Shown here: positions 5,470 through 7,280 of the stretch, in pieces
How positions within the stretch are numbered: the first letter of the stretch is position 1
How the letters are laid out: each line of letters opens with the position of its first letter
DNA from: Firmicutes bacterium UBA1393
Lineage (GTDB): Bacteria; Bacillota; DTU025
Direction of reading: 5' to 3'
Assembly (NCBI GenBank): GCA_002305255.1
Contig: DBQN01000002.1
Coordinates: 9,282-16,561, forward strand
DNA length: 7,280 bases
The notes under the pieces: generated by a model
Databases searched by the model: none
Seen by the model: the letters and a program-made list of their open reading frames with translations, nothing else
Told to the model about the DNA's origin: nothing
Position numbers and translations under genes: made by a program

Positions 5470-6804
5470 TCACTCTTGCCTCACCGCGAGCACCACGGCA
5501 GAACACGCAATCGCCTCAGAACGACCTATGGCGCCCAGCATCTCGGTGGTCTTTCCCTTAATATTAACACACTCGGCGGCGGTCTCCATGGCCCGCGCAA
5601 GCCTTGACGCCATCTCGGCGGAGTATCGGCTCACCTTTGGCGTTTGAGCGATGATTGTGACATCGCAGTTCACAACTGAGTAGCCGGCCGCCCGGCACAT
5701 CGCCGTCACTTGCGAGAGCAGTTCCATGCTGTCGGCATTCTCATACCGGGGGTCGGTGTCAGGAAAGTGCCTTCCGATGTCGCCCAGGCCGGCCGCTCCC
5801 AGCATCGCGTCGGCGACGGCGTGTGCGACCACATCGGCGTCGGAGTGCCCGGCTAACCCCAGGCCCATGGGGTGAGGAATCTCCACCCCGCCCAACACCA
5901 GGCGCCTGCCGGTGGCAGTACGGTGGATGTCGAACCCCTGCCCGATTCTGAAGCTTGCTGCGCTGCCGCTATAGGCTACATGGCACGCAGTCTCACTCGT
6001 CGTTGCCCGTGGCGCCGCGCCTGCCATCTCGCCCACAGTCTCACCCACACTCTCGCCCATGCGTCGTAGCACCGCCTCTGCGTCTGCCATGTCTTCAATT
6101 GTGGTGATCTTGATGTTGCGCCTGTCGCCGGGCACTACCTCAACCGGCAGGCCCAGCGACTCCACCAGGGCACAATCGTCGGTGGCCCTGTAACCGCGCG
6201 TCAGGGCCTCGCGGTGCGCCCTAAGGATGACGTCCAGCCTGAAGGCCTGGGGGGTCTGAACGAGGCTGAGCTGGGATCTGTCAAGTGTATGCACGACGGT
6301 GCCGCTGCAAACCTGCTTAACCGAGTCAACCGGCGGCACTCCGCACGTGGCCGCGCCCGTTCTCTCAGCGGCCTCGATCACTGCCTCCACCAGCCGTGGC
6401 GAGGCCAGCGGCCGCACCCCGTCGTGGATGACGACGATACCCATATCCGCGCCGGCCTCGTGCACCGCCTCGTGCGCCGCCTCGTCCGCCACCAGAGCGT
6501 TCAGCGCCGCCAGCACGGAGCTCTGCCTGTCGGGCCCTCCCTCAACGACATCACACCTGCAAAACGAAGAGAGGGAATACCTGCGTATGATATCCCTCTC
6601 AAATCGCTCCACATCGCCGGCGGGCACCGCGACTATTAGGCGCTCGATACCGGGGGCCGACACCACCGCCCTTATGGCCCTCACGACCACGGGCAGACCA
6701 CCCAGGGACAGATACTGCTTCGGCACGCCCGAGCCTGACGCGCCCATGCGCCGCCCTGCGCCGGCAGCCACGACGATGGCCGCAGCCGGCACTTTGCCAG
6801 CCAT
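5470..6804 (-). CDS. ispDF: Bifunctional IspD/IspF: MEP cytidylyltransferase and MEcPP synthase
   Basis: Catalyses two non-consecutive steps of the MEP isoprenoid pathway: CDP transfer to methylerythritol phosphate, and cyclisation to 2-C-methyl-D-erythritol 2,4-cyclodiphosphate. One uninterrupted frame carries both enzymes. The IspD half (about 6-248) shows the nucleotide loop 'AAGAGRRMG.....PKQYLSLGG' (13-36), 'GGPDRQSSV' (89-97), 'VIHDGVRP' (125-132), 'TPQAF' (184-188), 'ATDDCALVE' (207-215) and 'GDRRNIKITTIEDM' (226-239). The IspF half (285-444) shows 'GQGFDIHR' (288-295; metal ligands D292, H294), 'GHSDADVVAHAV' (319-330; H328), 'GDIGRHFPDTDP' (341-352) and 'NIKGKTTE' (414-421). A linker of about 35 residues joins them. 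The start is either ATG at 6804 (444 aa, used for numbering) or GTG at 6813, which overlaps the yacL stop as GTGA. Neither has a strong ribosome site, suggesting coupling to yacL. Confidence 0.95.
   Translation of the reverse strand: MAGKVPAAAIVVAAGAGRRMGASGSGVPKQYLSLGGLPVVVRAIRAVVSAPGIERLIVAVPAGDVERFERDIIRRYSLSSFCRCDVVEGGPDRQSSVLAALNALVADEAAHEAVHEAGADMGIVVIHDGVRPLASPRLVEAVIEAAERTGAATCGVPPVDSVKQVCSGTVVHTLDRSQLSLVQTPQAFRLDVILRAHREALTRGYRATDDCALVESLGLPVEVVPGDRRNIKITTIEDMADAEAVLRRMGESVGETVGEMAGAAPRATTSETACHVAYSGSAASFRIGQGFDIHRTATGRRLVLGGVEIPHPMGLGLAGHSDADVVAHAVADAMLGAAGLGDIGRHFPDTDPRYENADSMELLSQVTAMCRAAGYSVVNCDVTIIAQTPKVSRYSAEMASRLARAMETAAECVNIKGKTTEMLGAIGRSEAIACSAVVLAVRQE
6031..6054 (-). repeat. 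Two 12-bp near-repeats in the IspD-IspF linker
   Basis: GCCCACAGTCTC and ACCCACACTCTC follow each other (two mismatches), with partial copies on both sides. They encode ESVG-ETVG-EMAG in the inter-domain linker (residues 251-262). This suggests the linker grew by short in-frame duplications. Confidence 0.5.
6454..6489 (-). repeat. Three 12-bp tandem repeats inside the IspD domain
   Basis: Units GGCCTCGTGCAC, CGCCTCGTGCGC and CGCCTCGTCCGC are adjacent and in frame. On the coding strand they give ADEA-AHEA-VHEA (residues 106-117), in the surface region between 'SSVLAALNAL' and 'GIVVIHDGVRP', where IspD proteins normally have a shorter loop. Likely a replication-slippage expansion. Confidence 0.6.
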
Positions 6805-6809
6805 GTGTA

Positions 6810-7280
6810 TCACACCGCCCTGTCAGCCGCCTTGAGCTTTGCGAAGATCATGCGCCCAGCCGAGGTTTGCAGCACGCTCGTGACCATGACTCCGATGGAG
6901 TCACCGATGTGGCGCCTGCCGCCATCTACGACCACCATAGTGCCGTCATCGAGATACGCGACGCCCTGCCCAGCCTCTTTGCCGTCTTTCACCACGTGCA
7001 CCGTCATCTCTTCACCAGGCAGCACCACGGGCTTTAAGGCGTTGGCCAGCTCGTTGATGTTGAGGACATCTACTCCGTGCAGCTCTGCGACTTTGTTCAG
7101 ATTGAAGTCATTGGTGAGTATTGTGGCATCCATCATCTGCGCCAGCTTGATGAGCTTCGCGTCAACCTCGGCATCGTCAATGCGCTTGTCGACGATTTCG
7201 ATGGCGAGGCCCTCGTCCTTCTGCATCCTGTTGAGGATGTCGAGCCCGCGCCTGCCTCTGTTGCGCTTAAGAACGTCGCT
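6810..7280 (-). CDS. yacL: YacL-type PIN/TRAM-domain membrane protein, 3' part only
   Basis: The frame is open to the window edge, so the ATG at 7226 is internal; 156 C-terminal residues are visible. The first residues 'SDVLKRNRGRRGLDILNR' and the following 'EVDAKLIKLAQMMDATILTNDFNLNKVAELHGVDVLNINELANALKP' match the second half of a PIN (PilT N-terminal) domain, with acidic D/E residues expected to bind metal. Residues from about 88 on ('VVLPGEEMTVHVVKDGKEAGQGVAYLDDGTMVVVDGGRRHIGDSIGVMVTSVLQTSAGRMIFAKL') form a TRAM domain, a likely RNA-binding beta-barrel. The whole family protein normally also has N-terminal transmembrane helices, which lie outside the window. Its exact substrate is not established to my knowledge; a membrane-anchored RNase role is inferred from the domains. 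Position directly before ispD is the conserved Bacillota arrangement. Its TGA overlaps the possible GTG start of ispDF. Confidence 0.9.
   Translation of the reverse strand, partial: SDVLKRNRGRRGLDILNRMQKDEGLAIEIVDKRIDDAEVDAKLIKLAQMMDATILTNDFNLNKVAELHGVDVLNINELANALKPVVLPGEEMTVHVVKDGKEAGQGVAYLDDGTMVVVDGGRRHIGDSIGVMVTSVLQTSAGRMIFAKLKAADRAV

Noticed and set aside
4830..5561. Long plus-strand open frame opposite cysS and ispDF (243 codons)
   Set aside because: It spans two well-supported minus-strand genes and has no family pattern or ribosome site.
6031..6489. Short repeats as a CRISPR-like array
   Set aside because: Units are 12 bp, adjacent or few, in frame within ispDF and have no spacers; they are coding-sequence duplications.
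1..7280. Mobile element, defence system, tRNA or rRNA gene
   Set aside because: No transposase, integrase, terminal inverted repeats, cloverleaf-like segment or rRNA stretch was recognised; every gene except the partial peptidase has a clear housekeeping or metabolic family.

Overview
The window looks like chromosomal housekeeping DNA from a high-GC member of the Bacillota (Firmicutes). Two things support this. A sporulation-type sigma-H factor closely resembles Bacillus Spo0H. The minus-strand order yacL - ispD/ispF - cysS - mrnC - rlmB - sigH is the skeleton of the well-known Bacillus yacL-to-sigH region. The GC-rich codon use of most genes suggests a GC-rich lineage, such as a Limnochordia- or Symbiobacterium-type group, but the sequence alone does not fix the genus.

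Layout. Bases 1-374 (+) hold the 3' end of a gene whose product resembles the C-terminal region of M14-family zinc carboxypeptidases. A 95-base spacer with two dyad symmetries separates it from a convergent, exported PhoA-type alkaline phosphatase (470-1642, -). Upstream of the phosphatase comes the sigH terminator (about 1747-1773), then sigH (1790-2434, -). The sigH leader is about 125 nt, starts at a near-perfect vegetative promoter (2566-2594, -), and contains a strong stem-loop with a possible alternative pairing partner. Further upstream is a tight cluster on the minus strand: rlmB (2626-3444), mrnC (3434-3913), cysS (3867-5447), a fused ispDF (5470-6804 or 6813) and the 3' part of yacL (6810-7280, running off the window).

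How the genes work together. From yacL to rlmB the genes overlap or lie within about 25 bases, so they are probably co-transcribed. They cover isoprenoid precursor synthesis (IspDF, MEP pathway), tRNA charging (CysS), 23S rRNA maturation (Mini-III RNase) and 23S rRNA 2'-O-methylation (RlmB). SigH has its own promoter and terminator, so the post-exponential/sporulation regulator can be controlled separately. The phosphatase and the peptidase fragment look like secreted or nutrient-scavenging functions placed after a synteny breakpoint; in Bacillus, rpmG-secE-nusG follow sigH.

Most of the window is ordinary. The points worth a second look are the sigH leader RNA with competing helices, the IspD-IspF fusion in a Bacillota gene order, the missing gltX, cysE and yacP, lineage-specific low-complexity insertions in core enzymes, and the AT-leaning codon use of sigH.
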